DNA from: Limnanthes douglasii subsp. nivea
Taxonomy: Eukaryota > Streptophyta > Magnoliopsida > Brassicales > Limnanthaceae
Length of the DNA: 64,000 nucleotides
Direction: 5' to 3'
Assembly: GCA_036936605.1 (NCBI GenBank)
Contig: JAUPFV010000005.1
Coordinates: 50,364,742-50,428,741, forward strand
Position 1 is the first letter of the stretch, and each line of letters begins with the position of its first letter. Under the pieces are notes generated by a model. That model saw only the letters and a program-made list of their open reading frames with translations, was not told the DNA's origin and made no database searches. The translations under genes and the position numbers were made by a program. Positions 21,172 through 31,830 of this stretch are shown one piece after another.

Positions 21172-22392
21172 TTGGTCATTTATTCGGACTGCCCCCTGCG
21201 TTCGTGGAGCCAAGGCAGTGGCATAGCATTCTCTTGCAACTTTTTGACTGCTCCGGACAACCCCAACCTGCCCCTGAACAACATATTTTAGACACTGATG
21301 GACTGTCGAAGCCACTGCATGCATTCTAGAGAGCCAAGATCTCCCTAGAATAGCATTGTAGCAAGTGGGACAATCCACCACAATGAAAAGTATTCTGACT
21401 GTTTTCTTGAAAGGGCCTCTGCCGAACAATACTTCTTCTTCGAACTCACCGATTACATCAGCTGAGCTGCCCGTGAAGCCTACTATCGATCTGTCTGACT
21501 TTTGAATCACAGCTGGATTTTTCATTTTCTTGTAAGTATCTAGGAAAAGGATATTGGCAGAGCTCCCAGTATCTACCAAGATTCGCCTTATCTCATTGCC
21601 CCCTATTGATGCTCCTATAACAACAGCATCTTCATGAGGGCCAGCAATGTCTCTCAAATCATACCCATCAAAGACAATGAATGGGAACAAACTTGACGAT
21701 TGATATGAGGTCATGCCCCCTTCTAGCTGGGTAGCCAAATTATGAACATGCCTTTTTCTTGATGAAGTGGTAGGAGCCGTTACAGTGTCCCCTCCGAAAA
21801 TTGTCAAGGATTCAAAGAACTCAATGAGCCCGGAGACCGACCTGGAACGCTCCTCTATCGCACCCACTCTGTTTCTCGTTGGGTCAGGATCCAAGTATTC
21901 GGATTCCACATCAAACCTTTCAATGATTACCATAGCCCCCTCTGGGGCAGCATTAACCGGAGCAGCCCGGTGAGTGTTATCAGGCATGTTGCCTCCTCTT
22001 CTTTTAACGTATGCACCCAATTTCCCTCTTTCGATCAGGTTTTGAACCTCTTGTTTCAGTGCTATGCAATCATCAGTAGTATGGCCAATATCATTGTGAT
22101 ATTGACAAAAAGAACTGTTTCGATGTTCTCTGGGAGACTGCAAGGTTGCTGGTCTCCGGTAGTGTACTTCATCTTTTGTTTTATCGAAAATGGTTGCCAC
22201 ACTTTCTTTGAGTTCTGCAAACCACTCCGGTTGGACCCATGGTCCCCTTTTGTTTCTAGACTGTTGGCTTTGTGCAGGAGCAGCTGGTTGAGACTGAGCT
22301 TTTCCCCTTCCATGCCCCTGTCCGGTTTCTCTAGCTTTGTTTCCGGACTGGTTTTGATTTGGAGTTGGTGCCACCGGGGTGGATCTCACCTG
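21169..22392 (-). CDS. Gag C-terminal part (zinc knuckle) and aspartic protease
   Basis: This open frame of about 406 residues continues gag after a frameshift and a TGA (22393-22395). Its first part is Gln/Asn-rich. Numbered from the GTG at 22389, a zinc-knuckle-like motif C95-H98-H103-C108 (FCQYHNDIGHTTDDC) follows. This CX2HX4HX4C arrangement is common in Tat-lineage gag. The aspartic protease has VDTGSSANILF with catalytic Asp273 and the downstream YNAILGRSWL flap/end motif. The frame ends at the UAG 21169-21171. The GTG is not a real start, since the region would be made as part of Gag or Gag-Pol, which the upstream lesions now prevent. Confidence 0.88.
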   Translation of the reverse strand, partial: QVRSTPVAPTPNQNQSGNKARETGQGHGRGKAQSQPAAPAQSQQSRNKRGPWVQPEWFAELKESVATIFDKTKDEVHYRRPATLQSPREHRNSSFCQYHNDIGHTTDDCIALKQEVQNLIERGKLGAYVKRRGGNMPDNTHRAAPVNAAPEGAMVIIERFDVESEYLDPDPTRNRVGAIEERSRSVSGLIEFFESLTIFGGDTVTAPTTSSRKRHVHNLATQLEGGMTSYQSSSLFPFIVFDGYDLRDIAGPHEDAVVIGASIGGNEIRRILVDTGSSANILFLDTYKKMKNPAVIQKSDRSIVGFTGSSADVIGEFEEEVLFGRGPFKKTVRILFIVVDCPTCYNAILGRSWLSRMHAVASTVHQCLKYVVQGQVGVVRSSQKVARECYATALAPRTQGAVRINDQ

Positions 22393-22420
22393 TCAGTGCA
22401 CCCTGGTCTTCTTTGTTTCA

Positions 22421-23512
22421 TCAAAATTTATTTGTTTGCCAACTTGATTTAGCAATCCCCCCCCAGGTCATGGCCTTCTTCCTGGTTACTGAATCGGCCA
22501 GGTTGCCCGGGTTCAAACCTTGTCTTAGAGAGGCTATTGCCACTTGTTCAAAGCAGTCAGCTAGCCCGTTTTTTGTGTTCACAAAACGACTTATGTACTC
22601 CTTTAATGATTCGTTTGGTTCCTGGGCACAATGGATTATGGTATCTCCATTACCCTTTAGCTCCTTACTCCCCACAAATTGCCTTCGAAAGGCCACCCAA
22701 AAAGTATCAAAGTCTCTGATACAACCCTGAGGAAGGCTGTTGTACCACTTCAGAGCACTCCCCGTGAAGGACTGGGAGAATGCCCTGCAGAGTAGTTTAT
22801 CATCATCATCAAAGTTCATCATGAAGTTCTTGAATTGCTCCAGATGATTGTCTGGATCAGTACTGCCATCGTACTTCTCCATCTTGGTGCTATCAAACCT
22901 CTTGGGGAGGTTTCCGGACAGTATTTTGGAAGACAATGGCGATTGCCTCCAGTTCCTCCCACGACTGAACGCAGTATCCTCATTAGGTGTTGCAAAGATA
23001 CCTGGCTCATCATGGAAGGCAAAAGGATCCACCAGCATCCGGTCTATATGCCTCCGGTTGTGAGATGATCCTTTCCCAATGTGCCTTTTCATTCTTCCAT
23101 GGTGATCTCTTTTTCTAGAATACTTTTTAACTTGCTTCTGTTTTTTCCTGGTTCGCCCCTCATCACTACTGGAGGACAAGGATTTTTCATTTCCCTCACT
23201 GTCCGAAGAGCTATCCGAAGATTTTGAGCTTGAGTCAGAACTCTCCACAGGCTTGGACCGGTGAGACTTTTTAGAACTGGCATGTGTCTTTTTAGTGCTC
23301 ACATGAGTTTTTGAAGCCTCATGCTCTCGAGGGTTATCAGAGCGATGAGCAACTGATGCTTTGGACTTTTCCTTCATGCCCATCTTGGCCTTCTCAGCCC
23401 TCAGAGCTTCTATTTCAACCCTCAACCTGTCACGCTCTTGGAAAGTATATTCATCGTTCTCTTCCACCACTTCGAGCAAAGCTGGTGGAAGCTCTGGATT
23501 ATCCGGATTCAT
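22421..23512 (-). pseudogene. gag: Gag N-terminal and capsid part, frameshifted at its end
   Basis: The ATG at 23512 lies about 50 bases after the primer-binding site. Residues 1-60 are charged. Residues 60-165 are Ser/Lys-rich with long serine runs, and the rest is the retrotransposon gag (capsid) domain, with ALKWYNSLPQG, FDTFWVAFRRQFVG and NESLKEYISRFV. A run of eight G at 22457-22464 (minus) shifts the frame. Removing the shift would lead into LLNQVGKQINFDE and then meet a TGA at 22393-22395 before the zinc-knuckle region. The relative at 61.96 kb has a different length at the same spot (GGGAGG). So this gag is slightly damaged, unless the G run is a sequencing error. Confidence 0.88.
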
Positions 23513-23562
23513 TCGGACAGAATTTCCTTGCTTGGTTTTGAATGCTTGATTCAGGCACCGTC

Positions 23563-23582
23563 GCCTCCCACTGTGGTCGCCA
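23563..23582 (-). promoter_or_regulatory. Primer-binding site of the Tat element
   Basis: On the minus strand TGGCGACCACAGTGGGAGGC starts three bases after the 5' LTR. TGGCGAC-type sites are used by Tat/Ogre-like elements and are usually assigned to tRNA-Arg. I infer the tRNA and have not matched it. The copy at 61.88 kb keeps a decayed version (agagaccatagtgagagc). Confidence 0.7.
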
Positions 23583-23585
23583 GTT

Positions 23586-24079
23586 TGGTGTGGATAAAAG
23601 TAGCCTGAGGGTAGGCTGGTAATTTCAAGTGGAGTTTTAAGACGGTGTAAGGGTGTTTCATAGTGGTATGGTGGTGTTTAAAGGTGTTTCAAAGTGTTTC
23701 AGGGTGTTTTAAGGGTGGAGAGAGAATTAAGCAGCCTGGCAGCAGTTAATTTTTCTTACCCATAGTTAATGCTGGTGGTTGGGTATTTATAGTGTGAAAT
23801 TTGGGCCCTTATGGGCTTTTGGGTCAAGTTTAATGGACCCGGGTCATGTTTAAAGACCCACAAGTTTTAAGCAGATGTGCAGGTAGCTTAGTCAGATAGT
23901 GTTTAGGTTTTTTAGTACTTTAGTCATAGTTTGAACTACCTTAGGTTTATAGTGTTCGAATTTATCTGTCCGGTGAAAAAGTCCTGTTCGAATTAATATG
24001 CTTGGAGTCTGTCCGAATTTTACGGGGAGATTTACCTTGGACTGCCCTTCCGGGGAGCACTTCGAATTCGGACTCATCA
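23586..24079 (-). repeat. 5' LTR of the Tat element
   Basis: This 494-bp repeat, read on the minus strand, begins TGATGAGTCC and ends TCCACACCA at 23586, and the PBS follows. A TATAAATA box sits at 23784-23791 (minus) and is the likely promoter TATA for gag-pol. It is conserved in the 376-bp LTRs of the relatives (TATAAATACCC in the solo LTR at 42058). Confidence 0.95.
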
Positions 24080-24540
24080 ATTTCAATTCCCAAAACCAAA
24101 CTTAAATGTTCCTAAATCTGGTATTTGAAATTTGAATAAGGAAATGGTTTTAAGAAAATAAAGTCATTCAATAGTACTTCCAGTAATAATGATGTCATTA
24201 ACATATACAACCATAAGTTTAATATCATTTTCATGTCGTTTATAAAACACATAATGATTAGAACTGCTTTTTTTAAATCCAATTTCAATGAGTATGTTAC
24301 TAAACCTACCAAACTAAACATGAGGGATTTTCTTTAAACCATATAATGATTTATACATACGACATACATTTTCTCTTTCCCATAAGCAACAAATTTAAGT
24401 GGTTGCTCTATATACACTTATTGTTAGACATCTTCATATACGAATGCATACTCATATCCAACTGTTGCAATGGTCAATTATTTAAAACCGGTAGCTATAA
24501 ATAAATAAATAAATTAAGGTAAACTTGGCTACTAGAGAAA

Positions 24541-24744
24541 ATATCTAAGAGTAGTCAATATTGTAAACTTAAGCATATCATTTTGCGACAAGTCTAGCTC
24601 TAAGAAGAGCTACTGTCCTGTCTGGATTCACTTTAAAATTAAATATCTAAGAGTAGTCAATATGCAAACTTAAGCATCATTTTGCGACAAGTCTAGCTCT
24701 AAGACGAGCTACTGTCCTGTCTGGATTCACTTTAAAATTAAATA
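24541..24744. repeat. 102-bp tandem duplication in the copia relic
   Basis: The block from atatctaagagtagtcaata to ctggattcactttaaaatta occurs at 24541 and again at 24643, nearly identical (aagaagagc versus aagacgagc and a few small gaps). It duplicates the start of the copia RT. Confidence 0.85.
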
Positions 24745-25280
24745 CCCATCTTTAACTAATAACTTTCTCTATCTCCTACGTAAATTAACCAACTTTCAAG
24801 TACCAATGTATTTTAATTCTTTTGTCTCTTCAAGCATTGCATTATGACATAGAGCTTCATGAACAGTTTTTAAAATATAATTGTAATAAAAGCTCTCGTA
24901 TAAGGTAAAAATAATCATTTTTTTGTGAAATAAAAAGTTTGATAAGTATATTGTCTTTCACATTTCCGAATATTAACATTAAAATAAATATTGGACTTAC
25001 TATTGTTTGTAATAGGATATAAAGATGAAGAAATCAGTATTAGACATGTTGTAAGATGTAGTGTACATTGAGAATAAACATGTATAATGAGAGGTCAAGG
25101 TCGATATAGTGGAAGAAGGGATAATTTCAGTAACACTAGTCATCATCCTATTTATTTGTTTGAAGGTTAATGCTAGGAAAAACTAGTAAAAATGAAAAAA
25201 AAACTCTAAACACGACATATCGATTAAAAGATAAAGAAAATGCGTATACCCTTTTTGAACTCTAGAATACCCGATAAAAA

Positions 25281-25530
25281 TACATTTCAAAGCTATGTGA
25301 TCTACTTTATGTTATTAGAACTAACATCTCTAACAAAATAAGTACAATCAAATATGCGAGATTATTAAAAATAAAGGCTTTAAAGGAAAAAAACGGAATA
25401 ATAAATATACATTTCAAGGATATGGGATCCAATTTGTGTGGTTAGGACTAACATCTGTGACAAGATAAGTATAAAAAATATGCAAAATTCAATTTAAAAT
25501 AAAGGATTTAAAGAAAAAAACACAAAATAT
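25281..25530. repeat. About 127-bp diverged tandem duplication in the copia relic
   Basis: The phrase tacatttcaa followed by atgtgatc/atgggatc and aactaacatct / gactaacatctgtgacaa recurs about 127 bases later (25281 and 25408). It duplicates the end of the integrase region. The copies are more diverged than those at 24541. Confidence 0.6.
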
Positions 25531-25839
25531 AGAATTTATGAAGGAAAATAGACGACATTCGATTAGTTAGAAAATAAGTAGTAGAAACAACATCTTCCCA
25601 AAATGGTTTGGTACTTTGATTTGAAATAAAAGTGCACAAGCAACTTATGTATTATTTCTACTTTTTATTTTGGTGACACCATTTTGAGATGATATGTCCA
25701 AATATGAGGCTTGATGCAAAGTTCCATGTTGTTTCATAAGTTATTGAAATGCATAACAATTTTTTACCAAACATGAGGCTTGTACGAATAATATTCTTTA
25801 CCAGTATCACTTCTTAAAATATGAATTGAACCATTAAAT

Positions 25840-27666
25840 TAAGTATTAGTTTACAAATAAAAAATAAAAAATATTGAAAATTAATCATAACGATTTTTCT
25901 TTAAATAAAACTATATAAGTCGATAACCATAGTTTAATTTTTAGACTAGTATGATAATCATAAATTTGGTAAACAAAAATGAGGATTAAGTTAAAAATTA
26001 TTATAATAATAAATATGAGTTAAATGATAAAAAGTCACATGAAGTCTTGAAGGGTCCATATATATGAAAAAGTCGTAATTAATGAGATATGGCTATAAGT
26101 CAAACTCATTATCTGTAAAGATGCATCGTAAAATCTCAGACTATAAGTCAAGTAGAGGTCATGATTGTAATCCAAATCATTAATCATTTAAGGTCAAGCA
26201 ACCATGCAAGAGGCCATAAACGCCCACACGATATGTTAAGTAGCGATCATGAATATAAGTCAAGCCATTGATCTTTAATATCTAGCGGCCATGCAAGAGG
26301 ACGTAAATGTATGACTATAAACACCATAATTATAAGTTAGGTTTTAAGATAAATAAAGTAATATAATTTTAAATCAGCTACATAAGAAAGAATAAGAAAG
26401 TTATAAAACAAATAAAGCAACAAAGTTAGACGAGCTACATTATATTAACTCCCTTTAAAAAATGCACAACGAGGTGTTATTCTATAAAACTTCTTGGCAA
26501 GATAAGGAGTATAAGATATAATACAATGTTTTTTATAAGTTACATAAGTAACTTCAAGAACCAAAGACGAAGAATCCAAGATAAAAAAAAGGTAAAAATA
26601 TAAATTGAAAAAAAAAACACGTTTTGTAAGTTAAAGATGACCACCTAAAGATGATGAGGTAAAATATATGATTTGAGAATGATAAAAAAGAAATTCAAGC
26701 TTGGTGAGTTATGAGAATAAGGTTAACGGGCTAAAGATCATGAATTAAAGAAAACCAACTAATAAAAGAAAGTATAATGAAAGAATTAAAGGGGGAAACA
26801 ATATAAATAAATTAAGTAACTCAACGTGACGATGTGGAATATTTTCAACTTAACGACCTTCAATATATTCCGTTTGACGACCTAGAAGATATTTAACTTG
26901 ACGAAATTTATCAATTTAAATTAACACGGGCCTTAGTAATTAGATATGCATCACCTTGACAAGATACATACAGAAGACGAGATATAATGAAGACGAGTTC
27001 TAAGCTAAGTAAATAAGCTAAAATGAAATATTTATCATTAATAAGATTAAAGTATTATTGTAGTCTTTTATATAGGCTAATGACGAGGATCGTGATCAAC
27101 ATAGATGATACTACATAAACATGACTATGTACACCTTTGATGCAAACCAATAAACTAAAAGGTATAAGTGAAGAAATTGAAAACTATTCAAGGTAAGTAC
27201 GGAACTAGATCATGAAGAAAAGATGTGAATGTAACACATTCTGGATATACTTAAATACTTTTAGTCTTTAAGTTTCATTTGATATTCCAAGTCAAAGATT
27301 ATAGGGAGCCCCGATAAGGACATAATAGTTGGATAGTGATAGAGAAATAAGAACACTTATATTATTTGTTAGATATAGACATTTATTTTATATTAGATAT
27401 ATATATATATATAGGCTAAATTAGACATTTATCTTTGTATTTCATATGTATGTATTCTAAAAAAATTGGACTATCTTATCAATGACCAAAATATTTCCCC
27501 TTCTAATATTATTTCTTTAAGAATTTTTTTTCTATTCATGGTTAATAGATCCATAAATATTTGGTAATATTTTTATGAAATAAAATTTATCGTCAATTCA
27601 GTCGAGGTGGTCGTCCGAGGTTATCATCCGACATTAATAATAAACCTAAAATCATTATTATAAGTC
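25840..27666. other. AT-rich stretch without recognisable genes
   Basis: Short recurring phrases such as tataagtcaag and catgcaagaggccataaa / catgcaagaggacgtaaa are seen near 26100-26300, and gacgacc phrases near 26820-26900. I could not assign them to a family or find ends. Confidence 0.45.
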
Positions 27667-27671
27667 TTGTT

Positions 27672-28440
27672 TGATAGAAATACTAATACGGATTTCTAAT
27701 CTAACTTATTGAACCATGAAGTTAAATCATCCTGTAATAATGCAGAATAATTACTTACAGGATGTAGACATTCTTTGATCTTCAGATTCCTGACTTAGAG
27801 CAGATGATCGGCGATCCTTTGCTAGGTTATTGATTCTTCTAAGAGATGGCAACCAAAACACACTTTTGTAATTGATTCGAAGGAAGAATCAATTTGTTTT
27901 TCTTAAAGGATTTTCTCTCTGCATTTTCTTTCGTTGCTTTCAAGAATGAGAAACTCATTCTTATATAGAACTGAAGTGAGAAAACGGTTCTTCATTAAGT
28001 AATTGTCTGTAACTTCCAGACATTTACTTAACGAAGACCAGTAACGGTTCTTCTCTCTTAATTGTCTGTAACTTCCAGACAGTTACTTAATGAAGACCAG
28101 TAACGGTTCTTCTCTCTTAATTGTCTGTAACTTCTAGACAGTTACTTAATGAAGACCGGTCCTTATTAAATTGCCACTCTTAGGGACCATAACCCGGTAT
28201 TATTTTGTTTTACAAAATAACCCCAAAACTTTACGTTTTGCTTAAGTTGTTTATTTTCGAATCCAATCCTTCACAGTATTCGGAATTAAACCTGGTATCT
28301 ATACAATTACCTCCATGATACATATTTTATCTACTAGTCCGTTCTTTTCTTTATGATTACTTTTATTGGACTAATATTAACGATAGTTCGATACATCGAT
28401 ACGACATGTGACGGTCCAACTTAATGGAGAAATTCCAACA
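27672..28440 (-). mobile_element. Solo LTR (769 bp, probably Ty1/copia)
   Basis: The segment starts TGATAGAAATAC and ends AATTCCAACA (TG...CA) and is flanked by a perfect duplication TTGTT (27667-27671 and 28441-28445). No PBS, polypurine tract or coding sequence adjoins it, so it is a solo LTR left by recombination. On the minus strand it begins TGTTGGAATTTC, a common copia LTR start, and has CTATATAAG as a TATA candidate near 27967. That makes minus the likely orientation. Confidence 0.8.
27985..28163. repeat. Three tandem 59-60-bp repeats inside the solo LTR
   Basis: The unit cggttctt...ttgtctgtaacttccagaca...gaagaccagtaa starts at 27985, 28045 and 28104. Each unit contains the inverted pair gtctg/cagac. 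Such arrays within LTR U3 regions are often enhancer-like, but no function is shown here. Confidence 0.85.
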
Positions 28441-28445
28441 TTGTT

Positions 28446-29976
28446 TTGTTAGTGAATGTTTGCGATGGATTGATATCTAGTTATTTGAAAACATAATTAT
28501 TAAAAAATTGATAAGAACAAAAGAATATTGATCCGATATGAATTTCAACAACGTATTGCAAATTTGGTAAATGGAAAAATGAGATGAAATTGATTTACCA
28601 GAAAAGAAATACTGACAGTATAAATTAATTTAGTAAATAGGTTGGAGTGTTTTAAATTATTTCAAAGTTATCATAAATGTTTTAGTCGTCCTTCGTTAAT
28701 GAGATGGTAAGAAGTGAATATTATTAGATATTTTCATTATCTAACATTATAATTATTAGAACTCACAAACTTAAATAGCAAAACGGTTATGCTAAAATAT
28801 CGTCAAAAACGATAAATTCTTCCATAATTTAGATGAGCTCTCCTATTTAATTTAAAAATATCCTTACTTAAAAACTAAGTTTTCTCATCCCTATACTAAG
28901 TTCTCTTATTTTCAATTTTTTTTTCTTATTTTCACGAACAACAAAAATCAAAATAATTTTTTCACTTCTTCAAAAACAAAAAAGAGATTTTTTTCTTCTA
29001 AAAAACAAAACCTTCATCAATAGACAAATGAAAAAAAAGTAAATTCTCTTCATAGTCTTGATTTAATTCACGATGGTAGGTTTTTTTAAGATTTTAGAGT
29101 GTGTTTTCATAAAAAACAATATATGAAATTTACGAATGTTCTCAAACACTAGTATAATAAATGCTTCGTACCACAAATGTTATTACCAATTTTTGGTTTT
29201 TCAGACTCTAAGAGTATTAGCGGCATAGACACTTTGTACTGCAGGTACGGTTCAATGACACTTACGATACCAAACATATTTGTTTCGGCACTGAAAATAT
29301 CATCCAACCATACTGGTTATATAGGTTTTGTACACCACCGATCCATTTGACCAATACCACCGCTAATATTATTATTATTTTTTTATCATGCGTCTTCACT
29401 AGCTAACTTTTTATTTGTAGTACAGTAGAAAGAGTCGTAGGGGTTAAAAAACTTTAAAAACCATAAATGAGTCGGAAAGAAAAATAGACGGACTAAACTT
29501 ACAATTCACTAAATAATTAAATTTTATAATATTTCATAATTAGTTAAATAAATAAATTTATTAAAATATAATCACAAATCAACTATCGATTTATTCAAAT
29601 AAGTTATATCTAAGAGTCAAATCGCTCAAAACTTTATTATAAATTCAGTTTTATAATATTTTATTTATAAAAGTAAATTAAAAATAAATTTTTAATTATA
29701 TTGAAAATATTTTATAATAAATTATATTTAAATTATTTGAATGATATATTTTGATCCAGTAAATAAATAGATTCATCAAATAAATGTATCTTATTACTAA
29801 TTAAATAATTTATAAAATCAACTACGATATTAAAATTATTTGAATGCTAATAGATTAATATCTTATGACTAATCAGATAATTATATAAAATAAAATATCA
29901 ACTTTGATTACACTTAAATAAATCATGGATTTTGCTAACCGGTATCCATGACATCCATGACATTGGTTAAGCAATC
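28446..29976. other. AT-rich stretch without supported features
   Basis: No coding relic is visible. A segment near 29215-29369 has short inverted ends (tattagcgg ... ccgctaata) and may be a small DNA-element remnant, but I found no clear target duplication. Confidence 0.4.
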
Positions 29977-31302
29977 TGTTGGAAATATGAGTACCGCATA
30001 TTCCACTTCTGTGTATCAGTAAGAACGACCCGATCTCTACACTAGTATGATATTGTCCGTTTTAGATCCGAAAGCCCTCATAATTTTTTTAGTCCACTTC
30101 CAAAAGCTTCATACTAGTTGAAATATGTTCTTACTTATATACCGTTGATCCTTCCCATGTTTAACCAATTGGCGATGTAGGGTTTTGGTCGCGACCCTAA
30201 AAATACTCTTCTCGAAAAACGTATCACTTAATCAGATTGCTTTCCCACCTGACCCATCGAGCATTACAACATATCTCTATCTGCTCACTCATATCACCAC
30301 ACCACCTTGTTCTTTAGGGCTTCTCTAAATCAAGTATCATTATCTTGATGCACTCCAATCAAGTCACTCCGCTTGATTAGCCTCGAGCAAACCGAACTAG
30401 CTCATACTAGTGCTCTATATAGTAGGTCATTCATCTTGTGTGTGGCTCATGGCTTCTAGTACATCATGTTTGGCATCTAATAATTTCACCATTATTAGGA
30501 ATAGCATAGGATCTACTATAATTGCTAAAGGTGATTTAATAGGTAAGTGTTCTGCTATAATGGCTGAGGTTATTGCTCTTGTAAATGGCCTCATGTATTG
30601 TAATGTTAGTGACATGAATTGTGTTGACGTTGAAACAGATTGTCTAGAATTATTTACTATTATTGAAACTGGTAGACATCCTTGGTATTTAGATAAGATG
30701 TTGCAATATTGTAGAACTCTTATTAAACCACAAATGACATTAAAACATATATATAGAGAACAAAATTCAGTTGCTGATTGGGTAGCTAAGCATGCATTAA
30801 AAATTCATTCTAGATTTATAGTAGAATAAACACATACTTTGAATGAATTAAATGCAATAACTTTGTTGGAATCGTTAAACTTAGGTCATTTTAGATTTTT
30901 CGACTAACTAGTTGGCAAGTTGAAGGACTTGACCATGAATGTATCTGATTTTGTAGAACAGGTGCAAGATTGATAGAGTAGATAAAGTAAAGGACAGCAA
31001 GGGGATGGAGTCTAAGAAGATTGATCATGAAAGGAATGATAAGGAAGAGAAGGAAGGCAGCAAGGGGAGAGAGGCTTGCTAGGAAATGAAAGAAGAAAGG
31101 ATTGCATATGGTTGTATAAGTTAACTACACAATGTAGTTTACTTGTTATAAGAAATGATTAGTCAATTCATATGTTGTATGAACAAGTTGTAAAGATTCA
31201 TATTGGGTTCAATGAAATTTCATTTCTTGGGAAAAAATAATAATTTCACCCACATCACCCACCATATTGCGTTCCGTCTGGGTCTGGTGCTATAATATAA
31301 TT
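29977..31302 (-). mobile_element. Decayed TRIM, reverse orientation, interrupted by a LINE tail
   Basis: 29977-30202 is a diverged reverse-complement copy of the 246-bp TRIM LTR at 7296 (tgttggaaatatgag ... ctagtatgatattgtcc ... ccttcccatg ... gaccctaa). 30203-30420 matches the reverse complement of that TRIM's interior. After an insertion, 31237-31300 matches the interior next to the PBS (cacccacatcacccacc ... gtctgggtctgg) and ends in a decayed PBS, gctataatata. The second LTR is not recognisable: a copia LTR starts exactly at its expected first base. Confidence 0.8.
30421..31236 (+). mobile_element. LINE 3' end with RNase H-like domain
   Basis: The open frame ending at 30829 encodes CSAIMAEVIALVNGL, CVDVETDCLELFTII and HIYREQNSVADWVAKHA, the RNase H-like domain (RVT_3 type) at the end of many plant LINE ORF2 proteins. 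About 400 bases of 3' flank follow, ending in a short A-rich tail (aaaaaataataa, about 31229-31240). The piece sits inside the decayed TRIM and is 5'-truncated, as is usual for LINE insertions. I could not identify a target duplication with certainty. Confidence 0.7.
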
Positions 31303-31696
31303 TGTTAGGATTTACTATGCAATGTATCACTAATGCTCAAGCACACAACAACAAAAATACATAAAATAAAAGAACATAAGATTCAACGTGGTTCGACAAT
31401 TGTCTACGTCCAGGGGCACCACTAGAGAAAAATGTTTCACTATGATAGAAAAGAGTTACAGATTTTAGATTGGGTTTTGTCTAGTAACGGGCTCATATAC
31501 ACAAAACTGTACATGACACCAGACAGTACCAATAGATACGAGACACTGTCATGACATTACTCTGTACCATCAGACATGGTACACTATGAAACATTATTCG
31601 ACTCATATTCAACATGGAAAATAATTAACAAGCAACATGACAAAGAATGTATATTGCCAAACAAATATGTTGAATGTTAATTCTTCACTATCAACA
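31303..31696 (-). repeat. 3' LTR of a Ty1/copia element
   Basis: Read on the minus strand it begins TGTTGATAGTGAAG and ends AAATCCTAACA, 394 bp. A polypurine tract CAAGGGGAAGATT directly precedes it on the minus strand (31697-31709). The partner LTR at the other end is missing. Confidence 0.75.
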
Positions 31697-31830
31697 AATC
31701 TTCCCCTTGAGGCGAATACCCTTTCTTTACTATCAACAACGAAACTTATCTTCTTCTGACTCACCAAATTCTCCTAAAGAATTCACTCGATACTGCAAAC
31801 ACCAATCTAGTTTATACACTCCCTAAAATT

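Larger units (their letters stand above)
13536..24079 (-). mobile_element. Nearly intact Ty3/gypsy (Tat-lineage) LTR retrotransposon with an antisense gene
   Basis: The element is 10.5 kb with 494-bp LTRs at both ends, ending TG...CA, flanked by a perfect duplication ATTTC (13531-13535 and 24080-24084). On the minus strand the order is LTR, PBS, gag, protease, RT, RNase H, integrase, spacer, polypurine tract, LTR. A convergent plus-strand gene fills the region between pol and the 3' LTR. This layout, with the protein motifs, fits the Tat lineage. By eye I count nine substitutions between the LTRs (about 1.8%), pointing to a young insertion. It landed in an older copia pol, which reads on at both sides. 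Four coding lesions are visible: a frameshift in a G run, a TGA, a UAG between protease and RT, and a UAG in the antisense gene. Confidence 0.95.
24085..25830 (-). pseudogene. Ty1/copia integrase and RT relic, right half
   Basis: Minus-strand reading from right to left gives integrase core traces (SDTGKEY), KCIFIGYSRVQKGY (integrase end, about 25300-25230), NFKVNPDRTVALLRARLVAK (RT start, about 24640-24580), KFVAYGKEKMYVVCMNHY and LKLDLKKAVLIIMCF (about 24420-24260), then the RT catalytic region. It ends at 24085 and resumes at 13530. The 13536-24079 element therefore inserted into it, which is confirmed by the ATTTC duplication. Many stops and two internal tandem duplications make it non-coding. 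Confidence 0.7.

Noticed and set aside
19611..23549. Plus-strand open frames within the gag-pol region
   Set aside because: They are shadows of the strongly coding minus strand. Unlike 14459-17418 they show no start, intron or domain.
27985..28163. Regular repeats as a CRISPR-like array
   Set aside because: The units are contiguous tandem repeats inside a plant LTR, with no unique spacers. The same applies to the array at 58885-59145.
29215..29369. Small MITE with tattagcgg / ccgctaata ends
   Set aside because: The inverted ends are only about 9-10 bp and I could not find a target duplication, so ends and family are unsupported.
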